A stretch of DNA of 64,000 bases from Nitrospira sp. (GTDB lineage: Bacteria; Nitrospirota; Nitrospiria; Nitrospirales; Nitrospiraceae), in the NCBI GenBank assembly GCA_022226955.1, contig CP092079.1, positions 3,003,043 through 3,067,042 of the forward strand. The letters are read 5' to 3'. Below are positions 51,001-60,144 of the stretch, piece after piece. The notes under the pieces were generated by a model. That model did not search any database, was not told the DNA's origin, and saw only the letters and a program-made list of their open reading frames with translations. A program made the translations under genes and the position numbers. How positions within the stretch are numbered: the first letter of the stretch is position 1; the number at the start of each line of letters is the position of its first letter.

Positions 51001-51830
51001 CGTGTGTCGAGGCGAGATTTAACCTCGTGCCAATCCTCCCATTTCCTGAGAGTGACTCGGGCTGTCTCGATGCGGTCTTGTTCAGTCTTAGCTTCCTGGA
51101 GACGTACCTCTGCTGCAGTTCTTGCCTCATCCCCAAGTGGCTGATGCTCACCGAGTTGGGTTTCAAGGTCTCGTAGCGCTTCCCGCTCCTGTTTGGCTCG
51201 GGCGAATGCGGCCCGCGAGATATCAGAGTAAATCTGGGTCCCTGTGATCTTTTCGAGGAGTTCAGCTCTGTCCTTTGAGCCAGCCTTTATGAAAGTGTCA
51301 AAGTCGCCCTGGGCTAGAAGGACTGATCGTCGAAATTGATCGAAGCTGAGCCCAATTCGCTTTTGAATCTGCTGAAGCGTATCAGTCTTCTTGTCACCGA
51401 TAATTGCACCGGACTTGATCTCCGTGAGCGTGATCTTCTGACCCTGAAGTTTCCCATTGGCTTTGCCCCACGCACGATTCACTTCCCAGCGAGATCGGTA
51501 CCGCTGTCCATCCTGTGCGACAAAGTCTACCTCCGCATAGCCCGCGCTGGCGCCATGACGAAGAATCCCGCGTACGTCATCATATTTGAGCTGCTGCGAA
51601 AGATCGCCTTCGATCCGTCCAATTGATGCTCCACTCTCTGCTGTATCCATGCGAGGGAGCCGGTCAAACAGCGCAAGGCAAAGCGCATCCAGCAGGGTTG
51701 TCTTCCCAGCGCCGGTTGGACCAGTAATCACGAAGATGCCAGAGCTGCGGATTGGCTCTGTCTCGAAGTCGACTTCGAATGGGTCGGAGAGGCTGGCAAG
51801 GTTTTCGCCTCGGATCGCAAGGATTCTCAT
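48057..51830 (-). CDS. sbcC: SbcC, ATPase subunit of the SbcCD nuclease
   Basis: About 1257 residues. N-terminal Walker A (GPTGAGKTTLLDALCLALF), two very long coiled-coil arms and a zinc-hook CPVC (near residue 617, GQPCPVCGATEH) between them. The C-terminal ABC signature is NLSGGERFLVSLSLALG with Walker B SLFIDEGFGALD. With SbcD it degrades DNA hairpins and protein-blocked ends and restrains long palindromes. Four-base overlap with sbcD (51827-51830). The base composition here is visibly more AT-rich than flanking genes. Confidence 0.94.
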   Translation of the reverse strand: MRILAIRGENLASLSDPFEVDFETEPIRSSGIFVITGPTGAGKTTLLDALCLALFDRLPRMDTAESGASIGRIEGDLSQQLKYDDVRGILRHGASAGYAEVDFVAQDGQRYRSRWEVNRAWGKANGKLQGQKITLTEIKSGAIIGDKKTDTLQQIQKRIGLSFDQFRRSVLLAQGDFDTFIKAGSKDRAELLEKITGTQIYSDISRAAFARAKQEREALRDLETQLGEHQPLGDEARTAAEVRLQEAKTEQDRIETARVTLRKWEDWHEVKSRLDTRLVEGNAALTQALALDRNAESDRATLAMAKKAFALRAEIETAAATGRRLADAGKAFAEAQEGERKALEERDTAVSASNAAKGERDKERAAYDAIGPELDKAQRLDALIELAKVDLADLADLLGKSFKEKDTAHDAVTEVERTLRATRDQRENDGRWLEEHKSVEALSARMKDVERDLSERLTLTSDITSTGSMIQQLALDVEVARTSRREKESVVAALQEQDRKLDEQIAILRQIIGKIDASAVEARRDKLMRVQTALDEAQHASEDARKAHGAIITANDEAAKQETLIHHASGVMTQIDAELPTDLARMEEARRSLALSEAAGTEAAEHLRLKLEEGQPCPVCGATEHPVADVDRLLKARVLADHSRVAELEAKVSSAQANRTRSETQIAAAKDALQGVLQRRSTQEKELQVALDKWQASVASASTYCGDIGVSVPTFPEDAIGAESVAAINSVRGIVEKLLSDAREIIKRASDAEAQIRTVSDDRENVRARLLTANADIVKLTDEEHDKVSKAGMLQATLQGTKQNLASLYSRLDTALAPVFPNWQNQITSTDEPFVGICSNLVNDWHKCRRRHEMTVADISRFEADLEGKRATLKGLETAIEETQKRHADKKDELNGHNSERILVIKGRPVGEVRTEYRKRWEATEKLWNEAEHKKSMVEQIAAGMSSNALAARKTAEAARIDHESAEALLTEKLLANSISRSQAESAITKGEAWVVAEQVRLDTLREAVAAARATLLERQQFAKEHEATDHPTQTREEIATALKEIEAQHSKASEAYVEASSVLLSDDQARSRTGKIKAALYERQQQARVWGQLDDLIGSADGTKFRRFAQSLTLNHLICLANQHLNNLHPRYELQRAPGSDLVLQVIDRNMADEVRGVHNLSGGERFLVSLSLALGLASMSSNRGIKVESLFIDEGFGALDSNSLAMAVSVLEQLQATGRQVGVISHVEEMKERIAVTVEVTPVGSGRSIVQVVTA

Positions 51831-53068
51831 GTTGCGCCTGTCTGATCGTTCTCCGACGCTGAGATGCTCGTCAGCACTTCGTCAAAGGCGCTTTTGAGCT
51901 CCGCCGCCGGCTCGATTCCGTATTCCTCAACATGTCGACGAGCGAACACATGGGCCGGCTCCAGCGTGTCTAGCTCTGTGTCTCCTTCCACGGTGTCGGC
52001 CAATGCGCCTCCCTGTCCCTCAGTCTGTCTAACGATGCGTGTGAGTCGGACTGGCTTTCCCTCCAAGGCAGCTTCGATGCGTGACCGAAGCTCTGGCTCA
52101 GCTCCATCGAGCCGAACCGCGACCTCAAGGAATGGTCGGCGATCCTGCCCAGGATCGTCGATCTCAAGGCTGCGTAATTCATCCTCGACTTGATCAAGCG
52201 GCGCTGCGCCAACTTCCGGAACCCGAAGGAAGGCGACGGGTCTCGGCGTCCGCACCAAATCTATTGCGAGGCTAGCTGCCACATCGAAATTGATCACAAC
52301 AATACTGTGTTGATAGTCTCTCTCGGCGACCGACATAGGGAAGGGCGACCCGGCATAGCGGATGATAGTGTGACCTGAGACAGATTGTGGTTTGTGGAGA
52401 TGGCCTAACGCTACATAGGAGACACTTGCTGGGAAAAGATCGGAAGAAACCGCCTCCTCGCCTCCTATGACGATTCGTCGTTCGCTCAGTTCTGACACTG
52501 CTCCGCCGCTCATATGTAAGTGGCCTGTGACGATCAATGGGAGACCTTCATGCATGACGTGCCCAGCCTCAATAACTTGCCGGTAGAGAGCGTGAAGGGG
52601 GCGTTCACCACTGGCTACTACGGGAAGATCTCCTGGACGTAGGTAGGGGACGGCAGCGCACACAGCTCTTGGAGTTCCAGTCACATCCTGTAATTCAATA
52701 AGTGTCTGAGCTACAACCGGTTGACCATTATGCCGAGGCATTCCCCCGATGAGGTGGACTCGGCTAGCATCGAGAAGGTGTTTCGGCAGCTCAAGTCGTG
52801 CAGCTGAGTCATGATTGCCGCCGATGAGCACTATTTGAAGATGTGGTGTTTCGGTTATTACTCGCCGTAAGAATCGATACAGGCGCTGTTGAGCGGGGAT
52901 AGGTGGATTGACCGTGTCGTAAACGTCGCCCGTGATGATGAGTGCGTCAGCCTTTTGTTCGATCAGTTGGCTGGTTAGCCAGTCGAGAAACGAGTCATGT
53001 TCGACTCCACGATCGAAGCCATGCAGCTCCTGGCCAAGATGCCAATCGGAAGTGTGGATGACCCGCAT
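51827..53068 (-). CDS. sbcD: SbcD, nuclease subunit of SbcCD
   Basis: About 413 residues. Metallophosphoesterase motifs in order: IHTSDWHLG, ITGDVYD, LIGGNHDS, TGHLHMSGG and ALGHLHKPQ, giving the two-metal Mre11-type active site. The C-terminal domain would bind the SbcC ATPase. Located between the OLD-type gene (42 bp upstream) and sbcC, all on the minus strand, so a three-gene operon is likely. Confidence 0.94.
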   Translation of the reverse strand: MRVIHTSDWHLGQELHGFDRGVEHDSFLDWLTSQLIEQKADALIITGDVYDTVNPPIPAQQRLYRFLRRVITETPHLQIVLIGGNHDSAARLELPKHLLDASRVHLIGGMPRHNGQPVVAQTLIELQDVTGTPRAVCAAVPYLRPGDLPVVASGERPLHALYRQVIEAGHVMHEGLPLIVTGHLHMSGGAVSELSERRIVIGGEEAVSSDLFPASVSYVALGHLHKPQSVSGHTIIRYAGSPFPMSVAERDYQHSIVVINFDVAASLAIDLVRTPRPVAFLRVPEVGAAPLDQVEDELRSLEIDDPGQDRRPFLEVAVRLDGAEPELRSRIEAALEGKPVRLTRIVRQTEGQGGALADTVEGDTELDTLEPAHVFARRHVEEYGIEPAAELKSAFDEVLTSISASENDQTGAT

Positions 53069-53110
53069 ATTGTTTCTTCTCAGTTGGCCATTTCCCCGGA
53101 AGCACGGTTG

Positions 53111-55039
53111 TTACTGTACACTGATGGCTGGATTCAAAATCTCATTACACAGGCGTTCGAGACTCGGCGATTTTTTGCCTGATTTCCAAGCTTGGGCAAG
53201 ACAAAACCCGATATGCAATGTGTTTTTCCGAAGTCCGCCAGCATGGCCGTACTGCTTGTCAGCTTCTGCTTGAAAGGCACTCCATTCAGCTGCACCAATT
53301 TCCGCTCTAATAAGCGCGCCAATATTCGATCGCCACATGACAAAACCAGGGCCCCACAAGCTGGTTGTGGGTAATGGGTTTTCGTTTGCCTTGCCTAGGA
53401 GTGCAAGCAGGGCTTTGTTGTCTTTCTCATGTTTTGCCCTATTACCTTGATGCTGCTCATCGGCATCTGAATCAAAGACAACGAAGGTTGGAATGCCGAT
53501 ATGCTTGGCAATCACCACCGGGCGTAACATCTCACTCTTGGCATTCACGGGGACAATATGACAACCACTGCGGCGGTACTGATCCCATTTATTGAGGAGA
53601 TGAAGATAGGAGCTTAGATAAGCAACGTCTTCAAGACCTTCGACCAATATTAGGCGAGAGGTGAAAAACATCTCATTGAGCGAAGGCTGTAATGTTTGGT
53701 GGATTTTTGCCAGAACACCCTGCGGTTTGCTGGGCGTCTCTCCCATGGCGGCTGCAACGGCATCGGCAATGTCTTTGTAGGACATATATGTGACCGTCGA
53801 GTACTTTAGAATGGCATCTTTTCTGACCATGCGGACATCTTCAAATCCCTCACCGGAGACGAATAATGGACTATGTGTCGAAACAATAACCTGTGAGTTG
53901 GCTTTACTGAGGTCCTGGAGGACGGTGGCTAGATGTCTGGCCTGAGGGGGATGTTGATAGAGCTCAGGTTCTTCGCACCCTAAAATAAGCCGCGGAGTGA
54001 CCTTGTCATCGCTACTAGCGAGTTCATGCAACAAAGCAAGGAGGTAGGACCTCTGAAGGCCATGCCCGAATCTGGGGAGTTCACCCTCGAAATTGCCCTC
54101 ACCTGCGATGATTCTTGCTAATGGCTCTTCGACCCGCACAGATTTATCAGGATCTTGACGCCACTCAAGCTTCAAAGTGGCTTCTGGGTGTGCCCACTCG
54201 GTTAGGCGGATCTGGAGTGAATCTGAGAGTTCCTTCAAAACCTCCTGATTCTGATCAAGAAGCTGTTGATATTGTTCCTGCATCCCAGTGCGAAGGGCTT
54301 TGACGGCCTCTTCAAAATTTGTCTTCGCCCGAACGGTACGTGCCAGCAGTTTGCCGAGGGCTGTGTTTCTGGCCTCAAGCTGTTCCGTGGCTGCATCTTT
54401 GACTGCGGGGACGTAAACCCACTGAATGTATTGCGCAAGACGGTTAGCACCCTTGGAGACCCCATAAAACTGATCTTCGCTCGCGATCAATTCGCATTGA
54501 TCGGGGTGATCGGTTTCATACTTGCGGAGAGCCTCGATCATGGCGTCCTTCGTGCCCGGGGCTGGAAGATCGCCAAAGTGTTTCTGGATCTCAGTATAAA
54601 GAGTCTTTAGTTCAGAGACCTTCTTGTTATCACCAACGGCTCGGAAAAATTCTTTGAACCCCGGCATCGCGAGCCGCTGGCCGTACTGTCTAACCTCGGC
54701 TTTTCCGGTGGCATCATTGAACGTAGCAACTGCGGAAATGATGAGCTTTCCCTGACGATAGTAATTGGAAAAGTCCTGCTGGGCTTCAGGGCTTAAGTCT
54801 GTGAATGTGACAGTAATCTCTATTGGTTCAGCGGTATTCTTTTGATGAAAATCCTCACGATCGAGCTGGCTCAGGTCAGTGCCGGAGTTCTCGGTTTCAT
54901 GAAAAAAGACGTTGAGTGCGCACAAGATGGTCGATTTGCCAGAGCCATTTGGCCCCACTAGGCAAGTGTAGTCATTGAAAGGGACGGTGACGTCGGAAAA
55001 AGACCGGAGGTTTTTAATGCGTATTGATTCGAGTCTCAT
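53111..55039 (-). CDS. OLD-family ATP-dependent nuclease (ABC ATPase plus TOPRIM)
   Basis: About 642 residues. N-terminal SMC/ABC-type ATPase: SIRIKNLRSFSDVTVPF, Walker A GPNGSGKSTILCALNVFF, and a GLQRSYLLALLHELA signature region leading to LGCEEPELYQHP and STHSPLF. The C-terminal half is a TOPRIM domain (LILVEGLEDVAYLSSYL, FVVFDSDAD), as in overcoming-lysogenisation-defect nucleases. These cut DNA with ATP control and several act in phage defence. The association with SbcCD suggests DNA-end processing or defence. Start ATG with no obvious ribosome-binding site. Confidence 0.88.
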   Translation of the reverse strand: MRLESIRIKNLRSFSDVTVPFNDYTCLVGPNGSGKSTILCALNVFFHETENSGTDLSQLDREDFHQKNTAEPIEITVTFTDLSPEAQQDFSNYYRQGKLIISAVATFNDATGKAEVRQYGQRLAMPGFKEFFRAVGDNKKVSELKTLYTEIQKHFGDLPAPGTKDAMIEALRKYETDHPDQCELIASEDQFYGVSKGANRLAQYIQWVYVPAVKDAATEQLEARNTALGKLLARTVRAKTNFEEAVKALRTGMQEQYQQLLDQNQEVLKELSDSLQIRLTEWAHPEATLKLEWRQDPDKSVRVEEPLARIIAGEGNFEGELPRFGHGLQRSYLLALLHELASSDDKVTPRLILGCEEPELYQHPPQARHLATVLQDLSKANSQVIVSTHSPLFVSGEGFEDVRMVRKDAILKYSTVTYMSYKDIADAVAAAMGETPSKPQGVLAKIHQTLQPSLNEMFFTSRLILVEGLEDVAYLSSYLHLLNKWDQYRRSGCHIVPVNAKSEMLRPVVIAKHIGIPTFVVFDSDADEQHQGNRAKHEKDNKALLALLGKANENPLPTTSLWGPGFVMWRSNIGALIRAEIGAAEWSAFQAEADKQYGHAGGLRKNTLHIGFCLAQAWKSGKKSPSLERLCNEILNPAISVQ

Positions 55040-55445
55040 TTGGTCCCGGGACGCTATTCCTAATTAACCTAGGAAGACGAGATTTTGACACAGGTGCGAT
55101 CTTATATAGCCTATTTGGACTGTTTCCCCTACCACCATTTAGGAGGGCTTCTCTGAAAACGATGGTAGTTAGACGCTGGAGTGGATAGCAACTTCTGAGG
55201 TCTCCTGTGAAATGAGATACTAATGAAGTGGTCAAGATTCTCGGATGCGTAGATTATTTACCTCATCTGTCATCTCGAGTTTGTAGTGGATGTCTGGTCT
55301 TGCAGCCACACAAATGCTCGCGTGGGTTGATGTCACGGTCGTGTGGCTTTGAAAAACTCCTTGTCTCACGCAGGGTTGGTGGATTTAACTAGAGGCTTCC
55401 GGTAAGATCCGAACGGCAATTGTACGTACGCTGTGAGGGGGAAGA
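55040..55445. other. 406-bp intergenic region between OLD and AsmA genes
   Basis: Divergent spacer holding both promoters, AT-richer at the OLD side. I see one 8-bp inverted repeat with a long loop (AGCCACAC at 55304-55311, GTGTGGCT at 55341-55348), a rightward GAGGGGGAAGA ribosome-binding stretch before the TTG at 55446, and no tRNA, attachment-site duplication or further gene. Confidence 0.4.
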
Positions 55446-58400
55446 TTGTCGCGTCTTCGGCTGTTTCTGGTCATTGCGCTCGCCCTTGCGGTCAGTGCCG
55501 GTGCATTTCTCATTTTCTCCAACACGCTCGTCGGCGAAGATTATCTGAAAGAGTTCGTCTTGCAGCAGCTTGAGGAGACTCTTGGGCGCAAGATCGCGGT
55601 GCATCGCGTCAAGTTTGTGATTTTCCCGCGCATTCGCGTGGAGCTCAGCCAGGTCGCTATTCACGATCCCCATTCCGATGAAGTCATGCTCTCCGCGAAG
55701 CGGATCGATCTGGTGCTCCGCCTGCTTCCCTTGTTGCGCAAGCAGGTGGTGGGGAAGCGGTTGCTGGTTGAAGATCCGGTTCTCACGATTCGCCGGAGCG
55801 AAGCCGGCCATTGGAATATTCTGGACAACGCCAATCAGGCGGAAACGGATCAGCGCACGCTGGATATGTTGACGCGCGTCTTTATGATCCGTGAGGCCAC
55901 GGTGGTGAACGGGAGTGTCACGGTTATTGACGAGGCCAGGCCCGGTGGGACCAGGACGTTAAAGCTGGAGCGGGTCGAAGGCGGGTTGATGATCCATCCG
56001 GAGCAGGCGATGGCCGACGTGCATTTGTCGATGGGACAGGCCGGCCAGAATGGAATGTCGGCCGTGTCGCTTGTGGGGCAGATCAAACGAGTCGAGCGGT
56101 CTGCGACATTGACCTCTGAGGAGTCTGTGGCGCCGGCATTGGCAGAGCCGCCGCCGGTGGCGGCACCGGTTTCGGTCTTTCAGTTCGAGGGGCAGGTCGA
56201 TGCCGCGAACGTGGTGCTGCGAGACATGGCGGATTTCTTCGGTCCCCGGCCGGTCCCCGAACAATTGGACGGGATGGTGAATGTGCAGGGGCAGGTGCGG
56301 ATCATGCCGGGGCTGGCCGGATACGATGCGGTGTTGTCGGGCATGACAGCTCGCCTGAATCAGCTCACGTTAACCGGCAAGGCCAACCTCGCGGGGCTGC
56401 TCACCGCGCAGCCGACGTTTTCCGTCACCTTCAACTCATCGTTGGTCACGCTGAAGGAATTGCTCAACACCATTCCGGCTCAGTGGATTCACCCGCAGCT
56501 CCCGGCGGTCTTGGCCGAGCGGCAGATCGACGGGAAAGTGCAGGTGGTCAATGCCATGCTGACCGGATCGGCGGCGTCGGGTCCGCAGTTGTCGGTGACG
56601 GGAGAGTTTCACGTGCAAGAGGGACAAGCCTTGCTGGGGGATGATCTGGTGCCTACCAGAGACTTAGCGGGGACCATTGTCGTGGAGACGGGCCGTGTTC
56701 GGGCGGCGAGTTTTACTGGGCGGTATGGCGCCATTCAGATCACGGAAGGCAAGGCGACGGTGTCGTTCCTTGACGCCGGACCATGGCTGGAATTGGAAAT
56801 CACCGGCAATATGACGGCGGCCGATTTGGTGCCACTGCTTGCCAAGACGGTTAAGGCCGAGCGGTTTGTGCGTGTGCTCGCAGGACTCCGCGATGTCGAA
56901 GGGACGGCGTTACCGACATTTCGCTTGGTTGGGCCGCTGAACGAACCCGATGGCGTGACCTTTGCCGGCGGAGAAATTACGGCGCGGTATATCAGCTTCA
57001 CGCATCCGTCTCTGCCGGAGCGGTTGACGGCGCTTCAGGGGAAGTTCGTGCTCGTCGGTGGAGGAACGCGGCTTGAGCAGGTGACCGGTCATCTGGGCGA
57101 TACGATTGTGCAGATCCAGGGCGGTATCTCCGGCGAATCGGAGAGCCAGTTCCAAGAGTTCATTGTGCGCGCGAACGGCGATGCCGGGCATCTCCTCAGA
57201 TTAGTGCCGTCCAAGGCGGTCCCGTCCGAGATGCTTGAGGGGCTGCTCAGCGGAGCGGTGCAACTGAGCGGGGCTACGACATCGCCGCATGTGCGCGGCA
57301 ACCTGGTGTTGACGGACTCGAAGGTCGTGGTGCCGCATGTGATCGAGAAGCCGGTCGGCGCTCCGGCGATTCTGGAGTTCGAGGGCGATCTGACCAGGGC
57401 GAATATTGCGACGGTGACCAGGGTTGAGTTGCAGGTGCCTTCGATGAGGATTCCTGTGAAGGGCACGATTCAGCTTGGAGAGAAGTTCTCCATCGACGCG
57501 ATGCTGGCGACGGGAGAGCTGTCTCTGTCCGGTTTGCCCGAGTGGATTGCGAAGGGCGGGTTCGAGGCCGGCAACGTCGAGGTCTCGCTCGATGTGAAGG
57601 GGAAAGGCACGGATTGGAAAGCCTGGAAGACGACAGGGTGGATCGCGGTAACGAACGGATTGATGCTGGTCAAGGGCGCTGGGCATATCGATGAGCTGTA
57701 CGCCCGAGTGAAGCTGGTGCGGCATGGCGCGGAAATAAAGCGATTGTCCTTCAAGGTGCAGGACAGCGACCTGGCCTTGGAAGCGACGGTGCGGAACTGG
57801 CCGGCCAAACCGGTGATCACCGGCAAGATCGAATCGAACCAGCTGGACCTCGACCTGGTGATTCCCAAGGGCGAGCGCTCGCCGATGCGGGGGTTTCTGG
57901 AAGGACTGGCCTCTTCCAGCCAGGTGACGATGACGGCGTCGGCGGCCCGGGCGCATTACCGGCATCTTAAGTTTGGCGGGCTGACGGCGCGCATTATCCT
58001 GCAAGACGGGGTGCTGGATATCGACCGAATTGCCGGAGATTCCACCGACGGGCAGGTGGCCGGCCGGGTCGTCGTGCAGCTGCCGGCCAACGAGCCGGCG
58101 GAGACAGAGGTATCCCTGCGGGCCACTGGGCTGGCCATCGACGATCTCTTTCAGTTGACTCAGACGGGTATTCATGGCGTCTCGGGCCAGGTGCGGCTGA
58201 ATGGAACGATCCGCGCGCATGGGCGCAATCCTCATGGGGTCTATCCTTCGTTGAATGGAAAGTTCGAGATGTTGCTGGAGAATGGCAAGGTCTTGAAATC
58301 CAAAGAGCGCGCGATTTGGAAGATCTTGAGCATCCTGAACCTCCCCGCAGTGTTGCAGGGGAAAGTGGACCTGGAAAAAGAAGGCGTGCCCTACAATCGC

Positions 58401-58838
58401 GTCTCCGCCACCGTGACGATTCAGAACGGATCGTTCCAGACGGAGAATATGGTCATCGACAGTCCGATTCTTAAGATCACGGCGGCGGGCAACTACGATC
58501 TGCCCACCGATCAATTGGATGGGATCGTTGCGGTGAGCCCGTTCGGAGCCTATTCCGCGTTTCTCAAGACGATTCCACTGTTCGGGCGCATCTTCGCGGG
58601 CGACCGCAAGGGGATGACGACGGCGATTTTCTCGATGAAGGGCGCGGTGGAAGATCCCGAGGTGACCTACTTGCCGATGAAATCGTTTACGACGGGACTG
58701 TCGGGCTTGGCGCAACTGGCGGTCGATGTGTTGAAAAACACGCTGACGTTGCCGCGCGATCTCATGACGTCCGATGAGGAAAAGCCTGCCGCGCCAGGGC
58801 TGGAGTCTTTGCCAGAAGCCGCGCCAGCTACGCCTTGA
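55446..58838 (+). CDS. AsmA-family envelope protein
   Basis: About 1130 residues. One N-terminal membrane helix (LFLVIALALAVSAGAFLIF) followed by a very long beta-rich domain: an AsmA-type start (LVGEDYLKEFVLQQLEETLGRKIAVHRVKF) and C-terminal AsmA-like repeats (NGKVLKSKERAIWKILSILNLPAVLQGKVD). Members are inner-membrane-anchored bridge-like proteins tied to outer-membrane lipid homeostasis. The start codon is TTG at 55446, with GAGGGGG seven bases upstream. It is not in an obvious operon; the M24 peptidase gene follows at 85 bp. Confidence 0.85.
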   Translation: MSRLRLFLVIALALAVSAGAFLIFSNTLVGEDYLKEFVLQQLEETLGRKIAVHRVKFVIFPRIRVELSQVAIHDPHSDEVMLSAKRIDLVLRLLPLLRKQVVGKRLLVEDPVLTIRRSEAGHWNILDNANQAETDQRTLDMLTRVFMIREATVVNGSVTVIDEARPGGTRTLKLERVEGGLMIHPEQAMADVHLSMGQAGQNGMSAVSLVGQIKRVERSATLTSEESVAPALAEPPPVAAPVSVFQFEGQVDAANVVLRDMADFFGPRPVPEQLDGMVNVQGQVRIMPGLAGYDAVLSGMTARLNQLTLTGKANLAGLLTAQPTFSVTFNSSLVTLKELLNTIPAQWIHPQLPAVLAERQIDGKVQVVNAMLTGSAASGPQLSVTGEFHVQEGQALLGDDLVPTRDLAGTIVVETGRVRAASFTGRYGAIQITEGKATVSFLDAGPWLELEITGNMTAADLVPLLAKTVKAERFVRVLAGLRDVEGTALPTFRLVGPLNEPDGVTFAGGEITARYISFTHPSLPERLTALQGKFVLVGGGTRLEQVTGHLGDTIVQIQGGISGESESQFQEFIVRANGDAGHLLRLVPSKAVPSEMLEGLLSGAVQLSGATTSPHVRGNLVLTDSKVVVPHVIEKPVGAPAILEFEGDLTRANIATVTRVELQVPSMRIPVKGTIQLGEKFSIDAMLATGELSLSGLPEWIAKGGFEAGNVEVSLDVKGKGTDWKAWKTTGWIAVTNGLMLVKGAGHIDELYARVKLVRHGAEIKRLSFKVQDSDLALEATVRNWPAKPVITGKIESNQLDLDLVIPKGERSPMRGFLEGLASSSQVTMTASAARAHYRHLKFGGLTARIILQDGVLDIDRIAGDSTDGQVAGRVVVQLPANEPAETEVSLRATGLAIDDLFQLTQTGIHGVSGQVRLNGTIRAHGRNPHGVYPSLNGKFEMLLENGKVLKSKERAIWKILSILNLPAVLQGKVDLEKEGVPYNRVSATVTIQNGSFQTENMVIDSPILKITAAGNYDLPTDQLDGIVAVSPFGAYSAFLKTIPLFGRIFAGDRKGMTTAIFSMKGAVEDPEVTYLPMKSFTTGLSGLAQLAVDVLKNTLTLPRDLMTSDEEKPAAPGLESLPEAAPATP

Positions 58839-58923
58839 CCGCCATCGGACCCCATGTTAGCATCGGTCCACTCATGCGCCGAACCACCTCCAGCCGGTCC
58901 CATCGACTTCTCCTTATCCATCC

Positions 58924-60072
58924 ATGAAACGAGCTGCTGCCGCACAACCTGACGTCGCCACGCTGTTTATTGCCGCGAGCGAACTGGATTCGAATCTCTA
59001 TTATGCGACGCGGTTTGTCGCGCCCGATCCCTTCATCTATTTGGAGGTCAAGGGCGAGCGGCTGCTGGTCATGAGCGATCTCGAAATGGATCGAGCCAAG
59101 TCGCAGGCGTCGGTGGATCGCGTCTTGTCGTATTCCGAGCTGGAGAAGAAAGCCAAATCGAACGGGACGAAAGAACCGAGCAGCGTCGATATCGTCCATG
59201 TCATTCTTCGGGAAGCCAAAGTCCGGCAGTTGCTGGTCCCGGCCAATTTCCCCTTCATCCACGCGACACGGCTTCAAGAGCTGGGCTACAGCATGAAGCC
59301 GAAGCGCGATCCGTTTTATGAGCGGCGTGTCGTGAAGACCGCCGAAGAGGTGCGTTGCATCGAAACGGCGCAGCGCGCGACGGAAGAAGCCGTGGCGGCG
59401 GCCCATGCGGCGCTCAAGCGGGCGGCGATCCGTGGCGGAGAGCTGTGGCTGGACGGAGAGGTGCTGACCTCGGAACGGATCAAGAAGCTCATCAACGTCA
59501 AATTGATGGAGCTCGATTGCGTCGCGCAGCATACGATTGTGGCCGGCGGCGAACAGGCGTGCGATCCGCACCATGAAGGCACGGGGCTGCTGCCCGCCAA
59601 TCGCAGCATTATTTTCGATGTGTTTCCCAGGTCGGCCAACAGCCGGTATTTTGCCGACATGTCCCGCACAGTGATTCGCGGCACGGCGAGTCCCGAAATC
59701 AAGCGGCTCTATCAGACCGTGAAAGATGCGCAGGAAGAAGCCATCACCAAGATCAAGGACGGCGCCGACGGAAAGAAAATTCACCAAGGGATTCTCGACC
59801 GGTTCGAGAAGGCAGGGTATAAGACAGGGCTGGTCGATGGCCGGATGCAGGGGTATTTTCACGGAACCGGACATGGCGTCGGATTGGATATTCATGAGGC
59901 GCCTCGTATCAGCCGGACCGGGTCGTTGCTGCAGGAAGGTCATGTCGTCACGGTTGAGCCGGGGCTCTACTATCCTGGATTGGGCGCGGTGCGGATCGAG
60001 GATATGGTGCTGGTCACGAGCGACGGCTGCCGCAATTTGACCGATTTCCCGAAGGTCTTTGAGCTGGGCTAA
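58924..60072 (+). CDS. M24-family Xaa-Pro-type aminopeptidase
   Basis: About 382 residues with an N-terminal creatinase-like domain and a C-terminal pita-bread catalytic domain. The five metal ligands are visible: Asp in IIFDVFPRSANSRYFADMS (two Asp), His in GTGHGVGLDIHEAP, Glu in VTVEPGLYY and Glu in VRIEDMVLV. Removes N-terminal residues before proline; cytoplasmic. No close functional partner is evident among neighbours. Confidence 0.9.
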   Translation: MKRAAAAQPDVATLFIAASELDSNLYYATRFVAPDPFIYLEVKGERLLVMSDLEMDRAKSQASVDRVLSYSELEKKAKSNGTKEPSSVDIVHVILREAKVRQLLVPANFPFIHATRLQELGYSMKPKRDPFYERRVVKTAEEVRCIETAQRATEEAVAAAHAALKRAAIRGGELWLDGEVLTSERIKKLINVKLMELDCVAQHTIVAGGEQACDPHHEGTGLLPANRSIIFDVFPRSANSRYFADMSRTVIRGTASPEIKRLYQTVKDAQEEAITKIKDGADGKKIHQGILDRFEKAGYKTGLVDGRMQGYFHGTGHGVGLDIHEAPRISRTGSLLQEGHVVTVEPGLYYPGLGAVRIEDMVLVTSDGCRNLTDFPKVFELG

Positions 60073-60079
60073 CATGGGC

Positions 60080-60137
60080 GGTCAGTGCTCAGCGATCGGC
60101 GTTCAGTGTGCTGATGGCTGATCGCGAAAGGCTGAAA
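60080..60137. repeat. Quasi-repetitive spacer of CAG/GATC units
   Basis: The gap between the peptidase and the iron-sulfur gene is made of overlapping variants of GTTCAG, CAGCGATC, CTGATGG and GCTGATCGC, giving degenerate tandem and inverted copies. Such spacers resemble interspersed intergenic repeats. It lies where the leader of the next gene would be and contains a weak AAAGGCTGAAAG just before the ATG at 60145. Confidence 0.4.
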
Positions 60138-60144
60138 GCTTCCC

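Noticed and set aside
55304..55348. Inverted repeat AGCCACAC/GTGTGGCT as an attachment site or tRNA remnant
   Set aside because: 29-base loop, no direct-repeat partner and no tRNA-like cloverleaf.
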